NCBI RefSeq assembly: GCF_030269925.1 | Contig: NC_085127.1 | Span: 1,929,501-1,993,500, forward strand | Length of the DNA: 64,000 nt | Reading direction: 5' to 3' | Source: Bombyx mori | Taxonomy: Eukaryota > Arthropoda > Insecta > Lepidoptera > Bombycidae | Shown here: positions 36,501-49,187 of the stretch, piece by piece | Layout: each line of letters starts with the position of its first letter | How positions within the stretch are numbered: position 1 is the stretch's first letter | Translations under genes and position numbers: made by a program | The notes under the pieces: model-generated | Seen by the model: the letters and a program-made list of their open reading frames with translations, nothing else | Told to the model about the DNA's origin: nothing | Database searches by the model: none

Positions 36501-38896
36501 CACGTCAGTGTAAATGAACTTCATCCATTATATTATTTATAGGCCATTATGTAACTATGTATCTTCGTATCTTTTACCTGGATAAGCCGGACATTACCAA
36601 GGCGTTGAGGTAGTTTATAGAGCCAGTTTTGCAGAAGTAAAATATCTGTGTGAATAGACTATAACAATGTCTCTACACAATACCTAGATTAAAATTAATA
36701 AATCAATTAAATATAAATTGTTGTCAAATGAATATGATAAAGTTTGTTTATAAGAACATAAATATTAATCTGATTCATGACTGACTGGACTATAAACACT
36801 ACACGATACAACATACGTAGGTCAAGAACTTTATAGCGAAATGTACCAGGACGTCAGAGAACAGAAGAAACTACTCAGGCTAATACCCCACACATTTAAC
36901 TCTTACATCTACTGCGTGCTAATTCGAACATTGTTTTCGCATATTCGACCTCCTGTCAAGTCGTAGCTGCCTGGTGCGGTCTATTGTGCACCAATTAATC
37001 TGCTTAACGCTTACGTTTTTATAAAGTTTTGACCCATGTCAGAATAATAACCTATTAAACAAATTATGGGATTAACTTTTTCATGTTCTTTATTTTATTT
37101 CAACCAGACAATCGTGCAGAAATTTTAATTATAAGCACGTCAAGGTAAATGCAACGCATCGAATTTGGGTTCTCTTTTCTGTTCTAATTGCGTGATTTTC
37201 GCTGTAAGCTTGGTGGAAAAGATTTAGATAAATTATATTCGGGTTTGTTAAATTAAATTACTTAATGCATTACTGATTATAGGAATTAAGACTTTGGCTT
37301 TAGAATAATATTTAAAAACGTTTTTTTTTTTATATTCTAACGTGACGTAAGTTCTTGACCCAACGAAATTCTTCCTGTGAGCGATTTAAAAAAGAAATCC
37401 AAATATATTTCTGAAGTTCTTATGATACAAAGCGGCTATAATATTTTACACGAATAATAAACGAGGTTCATACGTAAATCGTGGAATACAATGTACGTAG
37501 GTAAAATTACAATAATAACTTTCACTCGAAGCTTAATATTAAAACATGCACCAGGGGATCATAAGCGCTGTAGAAGTGCAGAGGTTGTGAAATTGCGTGT
37601 GACCGCAAGACATCCGGCGCGGCGGACAATGGCGCTCGTCCCGCGCCGTGCAGAAAGCCCCGTCGACGCCGGATGCACGTAATGCGCAGATATTGCTCTG
37701 CTTGTACGCATGTCTATATCTGTTATGGCCACAATAACTAAACGATGACGTGTCCAATTTTTGTTGCGCGACAATTCAGTCGGGATAACAAGCAATTGCT
37801 TTGTTGAACTGTGCCCAGTTCAATCAATACACTTAACTGCGGACGCACTCTGACTCTTAAGTTAAGGCCGGACGGATTGATACAAAACTTGTCTGCACAA
37901 GAGTTGGTCGGAGCGGTTGATTAGTAAAAGTCAGAAAATTGAATTAAAAAAACCATTTTCTATTAAAAAATATATTTGAAACTCGATACAGACGCGGAGA
38001 TGACAAGTCTGTGGTGACTAGGGGCGCATAGTCGTGAAAGTGGTTAATCTATAAGTATCGAATGAAGCGATCTATCAGGCAGGTCGTTACCGCAGGCTTT
38101 GCCAGGGAAGCCGTCCATGTGTGGGAGTTGCACACTGCACGACCGGTTTGTCTATGTTTATACTTTTGTTGTTCTCATATTGTTGTACATTTAATTTACT
38201 TTCCGCGCGCTCTCGAGAAAATTCTCCGTCCGTACACGGTTGACAATATCGTATAATAAAAATGCAACGAAAATCCAGCGTTAAGATTCAATCACGCGAT
38301 GTTATTAGTGGATCTCGTATGAGTTAATTACCGGCATTTAAAATAGACTTACGTCGGTACAGGAATTGTAACACCCATTCATTATCCGCGACCTTCAACA
38401 CTACAATACCGACTGATAGGTTAATTGCTTACAGATTAGCTTTTGCCAGTTTTTTTTAGCTGCTAAAACTCAAAAGCTCTTTGTTTACGATTCATAATTA
38501 CCAAACGATGTAAAGGCAATCACCTAACCTGTCATTATATGTATTATACAAATAAGTAGTTATACATTCGCGGTTGTTAATTCGATACCTTAACGGTTAT
38601 GCTATCCTGGTACCTTATTCGATTATTTATTTATCGATACTTTATAAAAAAAGGGGTTATTTAATTATATCGTCATATATCATGGGTTGGTTTTCTCATA
38701 CACACAAAAAAACGATAATAATAATATAACAAAATTTATGATTAATATGGTAATTTTTTGCACTTGTCTGGGTGTGTTATTAAGATCGCCTGCAATTAGG
38801 ACCTCCGTCAAACGGTCTCGCGTGACTGCATTTCGTGCAATATTGAATATTTTTTAGTAAGCATTAATGGTATGAGCATAGTAATTTTGATTGACG
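33576..38896. other. Repeat-poor 5.3-kb stretch
   Basis: No recognised mobile element. A CpG-rich patch at about 35000-35640 has open frames on both strands (up to 142 codons), but none has domain-like sequence. No gene supported. Confidence 0.4.
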
Positions 38897-38965
38897 TTTT
38901 TTATGCCTTCGTTGGCAGACAAGCACACGGCTCGTCTGATGGTGAACGAGCACCATCTACGATAA
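38897..38965 (-). mobile_element. Family C fragment
   Basis: 'tttttatgccttcgttggca' then 'gacaagcacacggctcgtct' and 'gatggtgaacgagcacc', diverged family C. Confidence 0.55.
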
Positions 38966-39007
38966 GAGCTACACTGGTTAATGACTGAATCCCTCAACAC
39001 CCTCAAC

Positions 39008-39076
39008 TCCCTTAACACCAGGTGGGCTGTGAGCTCGTCCACACATCTAGGCAATAAAAAAATAAAATAAAAAAAC
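39008..39076 (+). mobile_element. Family A 3' fragment
   Basis: 'cccttaacaccaggtgggct', 'gtgagctcgtccacacatct' and 'aggcaataaaaaaataaaat'. Only the last 50 bases plus tail survive, tail-to-head with the family C fragment. Confidence 0.75.
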
Positions 39077-41014
39077 CCGCTCACAATACCCAATCCAAGT
39101 TGAATTCTGTTTTTTTTAGGAACGACGCGCAGGCCTTTCTTTGTCTATGTATAGTAATATTAATATTATTATTAGTGTTTATTTATATAAATAATTATTG
39201 TTTAGCTCAAATGATTTTACTATATACTAAATAAAACTTTACGAAGATAATAAATTTCACTGAATTAGTAAACGAATAAGCGTTAGAACAGATTCTTGAA
39301 TGATTTTATTCATAGCTTTTGGGATTTGGGAATAGTATAGTAAATTATTATTACGGTTAACTAAAAATAGGCACCATATTTTAAAAAATTGCTAACTCTA
39401 ATATAAAAATCTCGCATCACCGTATGTTGCATGCAGTAATAGTATATTATAGTAATAAGATAATGACTAGCTTGCTCTAAACGGCTACAGAGAAACGTTC
39501 CGGTTTTTTGCGTGCCTCAGTGTTGCCATGTCTCGGAGCCCCGCTGCTTAAATAGTTCAAGGTTGTCTATCGTTTAATCCGTGAATGGGCCGCTTTATTT
39601 TTCGTTATAGGTCGTCTTTAGGTCACTAGAGTCACCCGGCAGCCGGAACGGACGATGCCATAAACTGGTACAAAGAATCGTGTGTTGACACTCCAATAAA
39701 CGCTTAAAACATAAATATTATAATCTAGTTTTTGTGCGAGTACAAAACGACCATTTGTTATACGTTCACGACATTCGTAGCGCAATCAAAAAATAAATTA
39801 GCAGAACGTTACACATTTGCGACATCGAAACGAAAACAAAACGCGGCAAAGGGGATTCGTTTTTTTAAAAATTAATTAACTACTTATGATAATAAGTTTC
39901 GGACCCGGACAAATATTCACATTTAATTGTGTAGAAACAAAAAGAAACGAATGTCGGTGGCATTAAGTTATTTATTTGTGCGAGCGAGTGCAACGCACTG
40001 GGAACTGAATGCCCTAGCTTGGCAACACGGGCGACTGATTACGTGCAGTCTGCACTCGCTTCGACCTTAAACGATAATTCGACGGATCGAATTCATGCGG
40101 ACCACGTGACCGACGCGATGCGTTCCAATAAAAATTCGGAACACGTCTCGGACGATTACTTTGTTAATTTAATTACGTTTTAGGTAATAAGAATTTTATA
40201 GTGACCGATTCAAATTTATATCGTTTCGAAATTAGCCTTTGGAAAACCATTTCGGAGCAGCTGAGTGCTTAATACTGACATTTCACTTTCCGGGTTCGAT
40301 ACGACAGGTGGTGGGACCACCGCGAATAACAGCGCGACCGCGACAAAGTCACTTACAAGTAACTTTGCGAATAAAAAACGGCCACCGGCGCACAGTAAGT
40401 CATCCGTGAATAATATTAAGATAATCTGTTAAATATCAAAATATCGGTCATCGAGCGGGCGGGCTTTGATGAATTGACGGAGCGGACCGCGCTCGGACGG
40501 TTCCCATAGAGAAAAACTCGGCAGAAAAACGCCAGGGTTGGGACCATCCGATGTTACACGTCGGCGCAGATCATTCGATTACATATTCGATTTTCTTCTA
40601 AATCGATATTCCAATTAGAAGTGAATTAATGACGATTTTTTTAAAGGCTCAATGAAATTATTTTAATCTTTAGATCTCGTGTATGTCGCATTAGGTTTTA
40701 ACAGTCCATTTCGCGTGCGAGCCAACGGTCGAATATTAAACATTAAATTAGTTTAATAACGTAAAGAAAAACGAGATTATTAATCAATGTTTATTTATAA
40801 ATTTCTACGTCACTTTAGGTATCTGTAACGTGACAATGTTTCTCGGATCTCGTTGACTTGCCGTTTTAAATTTGAATCTTAATAGGAAATCTATTAATTT
40901 GCGGAATGCCGGCCACATCAAATAGTTCTAGTAACTTCGATCGCATAGTAACCAAAGAGATCTTACGAGAGATATCTTAAAAACTTTGTATTGTTTTGAA
41001 CAAAATTCTTCGCT
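39077..41014. other. Unannotated DNA
   Basis: No gene or repeat. CpG-rich at about 40290-40560. Confidence 0.4.
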
Positions 41015-41245
41015 GTCTAAAGGATACGAATTCTCGGTGCATTCGTGACGAGCGATGTGACTAGGTCGGTGTTCGAATCCCGGAAATTAAACAAGAAAAA
41101 AATGCGTAATTAGTGGTAGGAGAGAGCCTTGCGAGCGCACACGGATTGGTACCACCACCCTGTCCAGAAATCAGCCGTTAAGCAGTAATGGTTTCAGTTT
41201 GAAGGGTTGAGCAGCCGCGTTGTGCTACAGGACTTAGAGCTCATG
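41015..41245 (+). mobile_element. Family A SINE, decayed composite with tRNA-like head
   Basis: Head: 'gtctaaaggatacg' (A-box region) and 'tcggtgttcgaatcccgg' (B box) at 41017-41084. A short A-rich join leads straight to a decayed tail unit (attagtggtaggagagagcc ... agcagtaatggtttcagttt). The normal body is deleted and the 3' end is lost. Confidence 0.7.
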
Positions 41246-41724
41246 TCAGCCTTCGGTCAGCATATAATTCCATGATTGGTTTAGGGACAATCTGAAGCTT
41301 TACGGACTCCAGCCGACTGTCGGATTAGTGATGCGACTTCAAAAGTACAATTCGTTTTCGGCAAAAATGCCATTCACATTTTAATGATCTTTCGGGCATA
41401 CCACAAATATCGAGCCAATTATTTATTGCTTCTGTGTTAATATTACCTATTTCCAAATACAACTAGGTAGGTTTCTTAGGAATAATTAAATACGTGATTT
41501 ATGAATGTCAACCGCGTCGTTTAATTAGTCGTTAAATTTGTCATTGGCATGTTCTTTTTGACTTTATTGTTGGTCAAACTTTTCTTTTTTTTTAGTATGT
41601 TAATGGCAAGCAAGACGTAACGTCAGACGTGGCGAAGTATAGAGCATCGAGTGATCAACATTTCAAACTAAGGACTTCAGCATTGAAGAGACCGACTCAG
41701 AAGAAGAATAATGGTATGCAGACT
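41246..41724. other. Unannotated DNA
   Basis: Nothing recognised. Confidence 0.4.
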
Positions 41725-41925
41725 TTTTTTTAATGGGTTTTATGACCTGGTAACTAAGACCTTTAGGTCAAGTCTTATTTTAATTTTTAATCTTATTTTT
41801 ATGAAAAATGATAATATGGAGAGAAATTAAATGAAATGAAGATGATTAATTTGAGACATTAATCAACTGGGATGAAATTAAATGAAATGAGATGAGATGA
41901 TATGGGATGGTAAGCAGACGTATGT
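41725..41925 (-). mobile_element. Family D repeat, partial copy
   Basis: Poly-T, 'gggttttatgacctggtaac' and 'gatgattaatttgagacatt ... tgaaattaaatgaaatgaga', shared with the nested insert at 47213-47577. It stops before the distal half seen there. Confidence 0.65.
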
Positions 41926-42199
41926 AATGTGATTTTGTCATGGCAGCGACGGATTCAGAACAGTATAGATTATTATAATTGTTTTACGCTCAATAATACA
42001 TTGGTAAATGAGTTCATGGTCGGTCGCCTATTGGACAGCTGTCCATTCCCTTAACTTCGACGTCCGCACCCTTAATTACGAACGTGTCTACATCAAAAAC
42101 ATAAATGAATTCAGAAATTACCAGGAAAACGAACATAATATGCTTATACTTCACTTTGAGATTGAAATCCTACCATTTTGGTAGTTTTTTTTATTACTT
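41926..42199. other. Unannotated DNA
   Basis: Nothing recognised. Confidence 0.35.
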
Positions 42200-42457
42200 T
42201 TTTTTTTTTTTAGTTTGCTTAGATAGGTGGACGAGCTCACAACCCACCTGGTGTTAAGTGGTTACTGGAGCCCATAGACATTTACAACGTAAATGCGCCA
42301 CCCACCTTGAGATATAAGTTCTAAGGTCTGAGTATAGTTACAACGGCTGACACACCTTTCAAACCGAAACGCATTACAGCTTCACGGCAGAAATAGGCGG
42401 GGTGGTGGTACCTAACGATGCGGACTCACCAGTAACAAGAGGTCCTACTACCAGTAA
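42200..42457 (-). mobile_element. Family A SINE tail unit
   Basis: Poly-T, 'tttgcttagataggtggacg' through to 'aggtcctactaccagtaac', with a small 'accagtaac' duplication near its 5' end. Confidence 0.86.
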
Positions 42458-43210
42458 CAATTAATAATATATGTCATTATTAATATATCGTTATTTAAAT
42501 TGATCAGTCAAATTGAAAATTACTCTATTTCTATTTAAAAATTCCAAGTCGCAACATTTTTCCAATAAGAATTCATTACTTGTAAGATTTACCGAGATAT
42601 CGTTTCCAAATATCGATTATTATAAGAAAATTGACATAGCTGTAACATTTCTAACTTATTCGTGGTATATCGATTATTTTATAAAATGTTACAACAGCAA
42701 ACTAATATTTTCTAAGAGCATTCTATAAAATAAATGAAATGTCCAATTGTTCTGAAAAATTATGTCTCATTTATGTTGTCGCTTATATCTTTCAAGTCGC
42801 AAGCAATACGTACAAAGTACAAAGAGTTTTAGCGTTTCCAAGCAACGTTCCAAATATAAACGCAGTCAGTGAAATGTGGTAGAACATTCCATTTTTAAAT
42901 TATTGATTTCAAATGGATTGGAAAAGCATGGAAACTTCTGGAATTTCTTGTCTTGTTGGAATTATTTTTAAAAGATATTGAGAGTAAACTAGCTTTTGAA
43001 GGATTTTGAGTAGTCGGCAGCGGTATGACGCGCCCTAGGATCGCCAACGTCGATAAGCAGACGGTAACTACTCAGCCTTAGGTCGGCTTTAGGTAGCCAT
43101 GCCGTTGCTTATTGCTAAGTTATCCCCAGAAAACCGAATACTAGTTTAAATAAAACAATAGTTTCGCGAACCACTTTTTACTGCCGTTTTAGTTAATCAT
43201 TCGGCCTATC
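42458..43210. other. Unannotated AT-rich DNA
   Basis: Nothing recognised. Confidence 0.4.
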
Positions 43211-43346
43211 TTTTTATTTTTTACTTTCTTAGGTGTGTACACGATCTCACGACCCACCTAGTATGAAGTGATTACCGAGGCCCATAGACATCTACAGCGC
43301 AAATGCCGCCACCTATCTTGAGATTTAGTTCTAAGGTCTCAGTAAA
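43211..43346 (-). mobile_element. Family A SINE, 5'-truncated and decayed
   Basis: 'cttaggtgtgtacacgatct', 'gcccatagacatctacagcg' and 'gttctaaggtctcagtaaag', ending mid-unit. Confidence 0.75.
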
Positions 43347-43814
43347 GCATGAACAGGAATGCCAGGGATACAGGCAAGCCGGTTTTTATTAAATACTGCG
43401 ACTTAATATATTACTTATTCTTGAAGGTGTTATCCACTTCATACCAGACGAGCCGTGATCTAGAGCTCTCTCTCCCGTCAAGGACAGAGAAAAAAGTTGG
43501 CATGTAACAATAACAAAAGCATGTTGTTAGTTGTTACTCGATTAGTTTGGTATCGGGGTCTGATGCGAATATCGTCTGCGGGGTTATTACGTAGGAATGT
43601 TGCCGCGCGGCTCTCGCTTTCCGATCTTCGTACTGTAGTTTGTTGTTCAGAAACCGGGTTCATAACTTATATTTTTTTTTATTACAAAGAAAAAAAATAT
43701 ATTTTATTTCTACGAATTCACCTAATAACTAATAAAGATGCCTTGTATGCTTCAATGGATGTTTTCTCAATTGGAAGCGCGAAGTTGTAAAATCTAAGAT
43801 TTAATAACTATATT

Positions 43815-43970
43815 TGTGACGGGTAGCATATACAACGCAAGATATTTGACAGACGCCTGAATCTCGCTTACGACATTTTCAAGATAAGCTTGCATATAAT
43901 ATACAAGTTCAGAACAACAACATTCGGACCGTCGATCTACGGAGCAATATTACCTGCTCGGTGGTATAAC
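43815..43970 (+). mobile_element. Family B' 5' module
   Basis: 'gacgggtagcatatacaacg', 'cctgaatctcgcttacgaca' and 'ctgctcggtggtata' match 15488-15660. Confidence 0.65.
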
Positions 43971-44563
43971 CTAAAAATTAGCCACCAATACGTAATACCC
44001 CGTTTTGCAATAACATTTATTTTAACCTCTTTTCGTGAACACGTACCTACTGCCGTGAATACGGCGCGCCATTGTTACGAGAATCCGATGATTGGGTGCA
44101 TTCGAATAATTACGCCGTTTTCGGAAGTTTTACAATAAGTTGTATTTTAAATTACAGGGCGGCCGCGTGTCGATACCGACGAGACGTAACAATAATATTG
44201 CACGACAATAAACAGTCGAATAATCACGTCTCATTAACCGTATTTTACATATAAATACTATGGAACTTAAACTTATATTTAGACACAGAGACGAAATGAG
44301 ATGTTCAAGCGTAAATCTATACACATGCTTCTTTATTCGAAATTTACGGTCGGTTAGCGAAAGCCACCTTTCTGGGAAGGCCGACCCGGAATGTAACAGA
44401 AGGCAGCCTCGGACCCACGTCGGATTTCGTGTGGCACCGGCGCTGTGTGCGTGATATTGTAAAAACTGTGCGGCAGGTGCAACCGGCAGCTGTGTGCTGA
44501 ACATTACATTCGGTAACATATCTTTCGTTTTATGGAAGCCTGGTACTTAAAACTTGTTTGGTA
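43971..44563. other. Unannotated DNA
   Basis: Frames up to 129 codons on the minus strand without domain-like sequence. Confidence 0.35.
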
Positions 44564-44755
44564 CTTTTTTTTTCCTACCTATTTTGCGAGTAGTCTAAGG
44601 GGCTAATTCCAGCTACGCGATTAGGTGAGCTCACGGGCTCAACTTAAAAGAATTCGCTAACACCAGCCTGCTTCGCAGAATCTACCACTGAATCGGAATC
44701 GCGAGCCATTGAGAAGATCCGGCGAGAAACTAAGTGAGCTGTGTCTATGGGTTAT
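44564..44755 (-). mobile_element. Family B SINE-like element
   Basis: Poly-T and 'cctacctattttgcgagtag', 'gcttcgcagaatctaccact', 'gaagatccggcgagaaacta', 'agctgtgtctatgggtt'. Its 5' boundary is the same as in the 58771-59426 copy. Confidence 0.78.
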
Positions 44756-45051
44756 TTCGACGAAGACTGTGACCGGTGCTTGAAGAGCCTAAAAGCACCG
44801 AAAGTGGATCCGACAAGACACTTCAGGCGACGTCTGGGTCGGATATTTTGTGTGATACTATGTATTATAATTAACTAGATTTTACCTCGTCAAAACTGGG
44901 AAGCCTCTTAGGGTCGGTGCTATGGTAAATCGTCCACTCTAATATACGGAGAGTGATGACGCTGTTACCGAAACCTTCATTACCGAAACACCCAAACGTG
45001 TTTGGTTAAATTTACATAAAATTTAAAGCATCATTTGGAATTTAGTAACTG

Positions 45052-45172
45052 ACATAGACAAAGAGCAAACGAGTCTATTTATTACACGAATGCTTGCCCG
45101 ATGTGGGGAATCGAACCCACAACCCTCGGTCTTGTAACCAAGAGCGCTAACTTCTGCGCCGCCATGTCAGCA
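45052..45172 (-). mobile_element. Family E tRNA-like SINE
   Basis: The antisense strand carries a near-complete tRNA-like head: an A-box-like region 'tggcggcgcagaagttagcg', an anticodon-arm-like 'cttggttacaagaccgag' and a perfect B box in 'gggttcgattccc'. A SINE body follows that is shared with 48460-48661 (caaagagcaaac). It is not a functional tRNA gene, because the 3' acceptor side runs into the SINE body. Confidence 0.7.
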
Positions 45173-45936
45173 AATTAGATAGATACAAAACTATGTATTT
45201 ATGGTATCTACTCTTACCTACAATGCGTCATTATTTATTCCATCATGCACCTAAAGATGATGACAATTTAATGGAATACAAACCAATACTTTGGAGACAA
45301 TAAAAAACGGTCACAAACTTTTTGTTCTGTAGGAAGCAGGTGCGTCAAATCGTAACAAAAACGCGTACGATGCGACGCGGCGTGTGAATGTTCCTTCTAT
45401 TTCCTACATCCATCATTAATGCATTTTCGATGGTTGAGTTCCTTCCCGCGCGTTTTTGAACAAACGCTGTTAATTATCCGCCTAAATCGCATATTCTCGA
45501 ACTAATTAATAACGTATAACAATCCTATTGAATCCAATGAAAGATATGTAACAATTATTTTTTGTGAGCGGTAACCACAAATGCCGCAAGCTCGTTAGGG
45601 TTGTTCCGTTCGTATACTAAATGCAGACAGACGAATGGGACGCCATTGATTCGAACTGGGAAACAAAACAAAATTTCGTTTCCGGGGCGACGGGCGGCAG
45701 ATGGCGCCTTTCCGCCAGCTGTAGGCTGTGGAGCGCGACGCGCCAAAGATAACTCGCCTTTGAAAACTTACGCTACCTCCTCCCTCGAAACTGTTAATAA
45801 ATATTATATGCAGACCAAGGTGCAACAATTATTATGTTTACATGAAATTAAGTGTAAATTTAAATAATTAAAACTATTTTTACAGTTTAATCCCGCGTTT
45901 TTTTTTGCCATTACCTTATTGTCGATGTTTTAAATG
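45173..45936. other. Unannotated DNA
   Basis: Nothing recognised. Confidence 0.4.
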
Positions 45937-46188
45937 AATATGCAATTTCGAAAAGGGCACATGTCGCATATTTTGTCAAATACGTTTTTTCATATACATG
46001 TAGTTTTGAGGCTTACCTACACCCATTTTATAATAATTCCAATTAATTTTCAATTGCTAATTAACACTAAAATATATTTCAAAAGTTAATATTTTAAATT
46101 TTACACTGCTTTAGAAAATAATCAGTTTTTTTTCATTTCCTGAACATTTTACATTTTCAGAGATGTGCCCTTTTCGAAATTGCATATT
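45937..46188. mobile_element. TIR element (MITE), 252 bp
   Basis: Perfect inverted termini: AATATGCAATTTCGAAAAGG... at 45937-45962 and its reverse complement at 46163-46188 (26 bp, through GGGCACAT). The AT-rich interior has no frame, so it is non-autonomous. Superfamily not identified; no clear target duplication read. Confidence 0.8.
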
Positions 46189-47047
46189 TAAATATTTTAA
46201 AATTATCACGAAATTGAACTGTAAAAGTAATTTTAATTATGCCTATAGCTCGCGAGAACCCAACATATTACTGTTAATTCAAATTTGACGTCAATTTTGA
46301 AAGAATTCGAAGATGAACATGCGCTGGTCAGTTGCGAAACTTGTAATAACAGCCGTGGTCAGGTGGCAAATGCAAAATCCAAAAAAAAAAGAAAAATAAA
46401 CACTGGTTCACAATAATTAACGGCGCGGAATAATGTACCGGCATGTGAGACAAAAATCCAAAGGGGGTCGACAGGCAGTCCGCGGAACTCGACACCCGCC
46501 ATTGAATGCATTTTCACGAGGGAAATATCGGCTTACACGTTCAGAGTTCGCCACCCACTACGTGCATTGTACTCACGGAGCTGCAGCTCCTTAAGACTCA
46601 TGCTCTCCTGGTACATTAAACGTGTTTTCTCACGAACAAACAATGTCATTATAATTTAAAAACCCTAATAATAATATACCTTTTGACACCCTCATACGGC
46701 AGACAGTTACGATGTCAATAAAATGTCTAATTTTTTTTTAATAATCAATAAAAGTTCCTCCTTAGTGCGGTAAATACAGTAAACGCAACGTCTCATTTGC
46801 ACCAGCCCGGTGAGCCCACGCGATGCAGATAAAACACCCAAACGCGAGAATAATGAACTCAGAGATGGCCATAAATCGTATTGGAAACGTTTAAACACGC
46901 TTTTAATTTATCAACAATCGCAGAGGACTGATTATCGCGCAGGTAGAACCGGCCAGGTACCATCTTTCACGGGAATCCAACCGGCCCTGCATCGAACCGT
47001 ATTCGCAGTCAGCCTCCGTTTTACTCAACGATACATTTTAATTAATA
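46189..47047. other. Unannotated DNA
   Basis: Nothing recognised. Confidence 0.4.
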
Positions 47048-47860
47048 CTAGTGGTCCCCAGCTAGTCGAAATTCGACTATAAAATTGAAATTACAAGTTA
47101 GTAGTGTACATAATATTATGATTCTATTGTCAATATACTTCTATAATCACAGATTTCGCCAAGACTACACTTTAGAGAAATATTAATAAAGACAAAGAAT
47201 ATTTAACCTATTTTTTTTTAAAGGATTTTATGACCTTGTTATGGACCTGGAATGATATTATGGAGTGAAATGATATGAAGATGATTAATTTGAGACATTA
47301 ATCAACTGGGATGAAATTAAATGAAATGAAATGGGATTAAAAATTTAATGTCAGTAAAATGGTGGTCATTTACTAAGATTTTTTGAGTGGACTTTTGGAG
47401 GATCCCGAGAAGTTACGTCCAGCGGCTTTGTTTCATTTTCCCACATTTGTGCACTTTCACAGATATTAAACAGTTAATAAACCACCGTTATTACACATTT
47501 AAACCTGAAGAAACACTAAGTAGACAAAATAAAACAAATCACACAACTTCACTCCTCGCGTTCCCGCCAAAAAGTTCATATTTAATCTATTCTCAATTTG
47601 ACCACAGAAGCAATAGGTACCTAAGAAAAGTATGACAATAAACAAAAAGTTTGCATGCAAAGTGTGTGTGTCAAATACATGGTAGTGTGTGTAATGTTTT
47701 TATTTATTGATTTAATGTATTTTTTATGCATAATTAAAAAAAACATTTACATTCTGCACTAATTCTCTATATTCTCTATAAGCGTGTGAAATTTCATACT
47801 CCTTCGTCCGCGCAATTTTCATAAAAAGGGGTACAAAGTTTTTGCTTCACGTATTAATAT
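47048..47860 (-). mobile_element. Helitron family F, interrupted by a nested retroposon
   Basis: The left end CTAG (47048-47051, preceded by A) with the antisense stem 'tagtcgaaattcgacta' marks the 3' terminus. The 5' end reads 'cacgtattaatat' and has lost the exact terminus. Helitron sequence is split at 47212 and resumes after 47577. Confidence 0.82.
47213..47577 (-). mobile_element. Family D retroposon-like insert inside the Helitron
   Basis: Begins with poly-T (antisense A-tail), contains the family D core (gatgattaatttgagacatt) and ends 'gttcccgccaaaaagttc'. Flanked by a 14-bp target duplication with one mismatch: ATATTTAACCTATT (47199-47212) and ATATTTAATCTATT (47578-47591). A-tail plus long duplication indicates target-primed reverse transcription. 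Confidence 0.75.
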
Positions 47861-48459
47861 TTTAATTAATATGTACCTTCGATACAGAAACATAAAACTG
47901 GCACTATTTACAAACACTTGTTCAAGATGCTTCACGTAGAAATAATTTCCATAAACACTAAAATGTTAACTAAATCATTTGTCGTGTTTTAACAGCGCCA
48001 ATGTTAATCTAGAACAAGTTTGATTTAATATCTCGAAAAATAACGACGACTCCGAGAATACCGGTCATAATTATTCTGAATGTAATAATGGGGTAGTGCG
48101 TCGCAAAAGCCCCTTTTGCCGTAACTACAAAAAGCACAGTTACGTTTGACAAGGCTTTGTTAAAAGTGTGAAATTATTTTTGGAGCTTTACAATAATAGC
48201 TCACGAGAATTCCGGGTACCGCCGGGAGACAATGATGTCGAGGCTGTGCATCATAATACGCACTTGAATGGTGACGCTTCAGAGCTAAACGCATACATAA
48301 GGTAAAACCTTTTTTTTTACTGATTCCGTCCCATTGTTGCATACAAATTGGAATAATAAGAGAAACTTACATGTATTCCGAGCTTTACAATTTTACGTTG
48401 GTTTTCATAAATTTGACTCGCATTATTTTTCGTAAGTACAAGGTAAATTATTATTGATT
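47861..48459. other. Unannotated DNA
   Basis: Nothing recognised. Confidence 0.4.
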
Positions 48460-48661
48460 AGGGTCGTGGGTTCGATTCCCACATCGGGCAAACATTGTGT
48501 GATGAACAAGTTTGTTTGCTCTTTGTCTCGGTGTCTATTATCTATAAATGTATATATTTAAACGTCTATAAGTATGTTTGTTAGTCTCTGGTACCCGTGT
48601 CACAGGGAATCCTAAATTGGGGCCGGATTACCATGCGTGATTTGTTCCTAATTATTATATT
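48460..48661 (+). mobile_element. Family E SINE, 5'-truncated
   Basis: Starts within the tRNA-like head at 'gggtcgtgggttcgattccc', followed by the shared body (gtttgctctttgtctcggtg) and a 3' part with 'ggtacccgtgtcacagggaa'. It ends in AT-rich DNA. Confidence 0.7.
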
Positions 48662-49187
48662 GTTATTATAAAGATGCCTGAATTTAAATTATCATCTGTG
48701 TACTTGGTAAGAAACCAATGCTCTTTAATTTTTCTCGGTTTTTCGATTTTGTGTGTACTGATACTCAGTAATAGCACATTTCCAACGAAAGCAAGGTTAC
48801 ACAGGGCGGTTTTGAAGCAGGCATAAATATGGTAGTGTTGGCCAAAGCCTATTAGAAATTCCTTTCTGATTTTGGTTCAATAGGAACGTTGATGTGTCGA
48901 AATATTATTGTAATTATCATGAACACTATGGATTCTTTGTTAAAATTTCGCTAATCTGTACGGTTTTAGATCCCTCTGGGTTCCTCGGCAAAATTGAAAA
49001 ATACACCCTGTATTTAACAGTTTTATTCCATAGAGAAATGATAGACTTCTGAACAGTTTTCAATACAGAATAGGGATTGTGACGATGAAATCTATGACCG
49101 GATGTACAGAGAAGTGGAGTAACATTAGTTTTGCTACTTTCCGGTTACTTCGGTACTAACTACATGAATCATAACTCAATAAAGTGT
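48662..49187. other. Unannotated DNA
   Basis: Nothing recognised. Confidence 0.4.

Noticed and set aside
45093..45171. A functional tRNA gene on the minus strand
   Set aside because: It has a strong B box, but the 3' side continues into a SINE body found again at 48460, so it is a SINE head.
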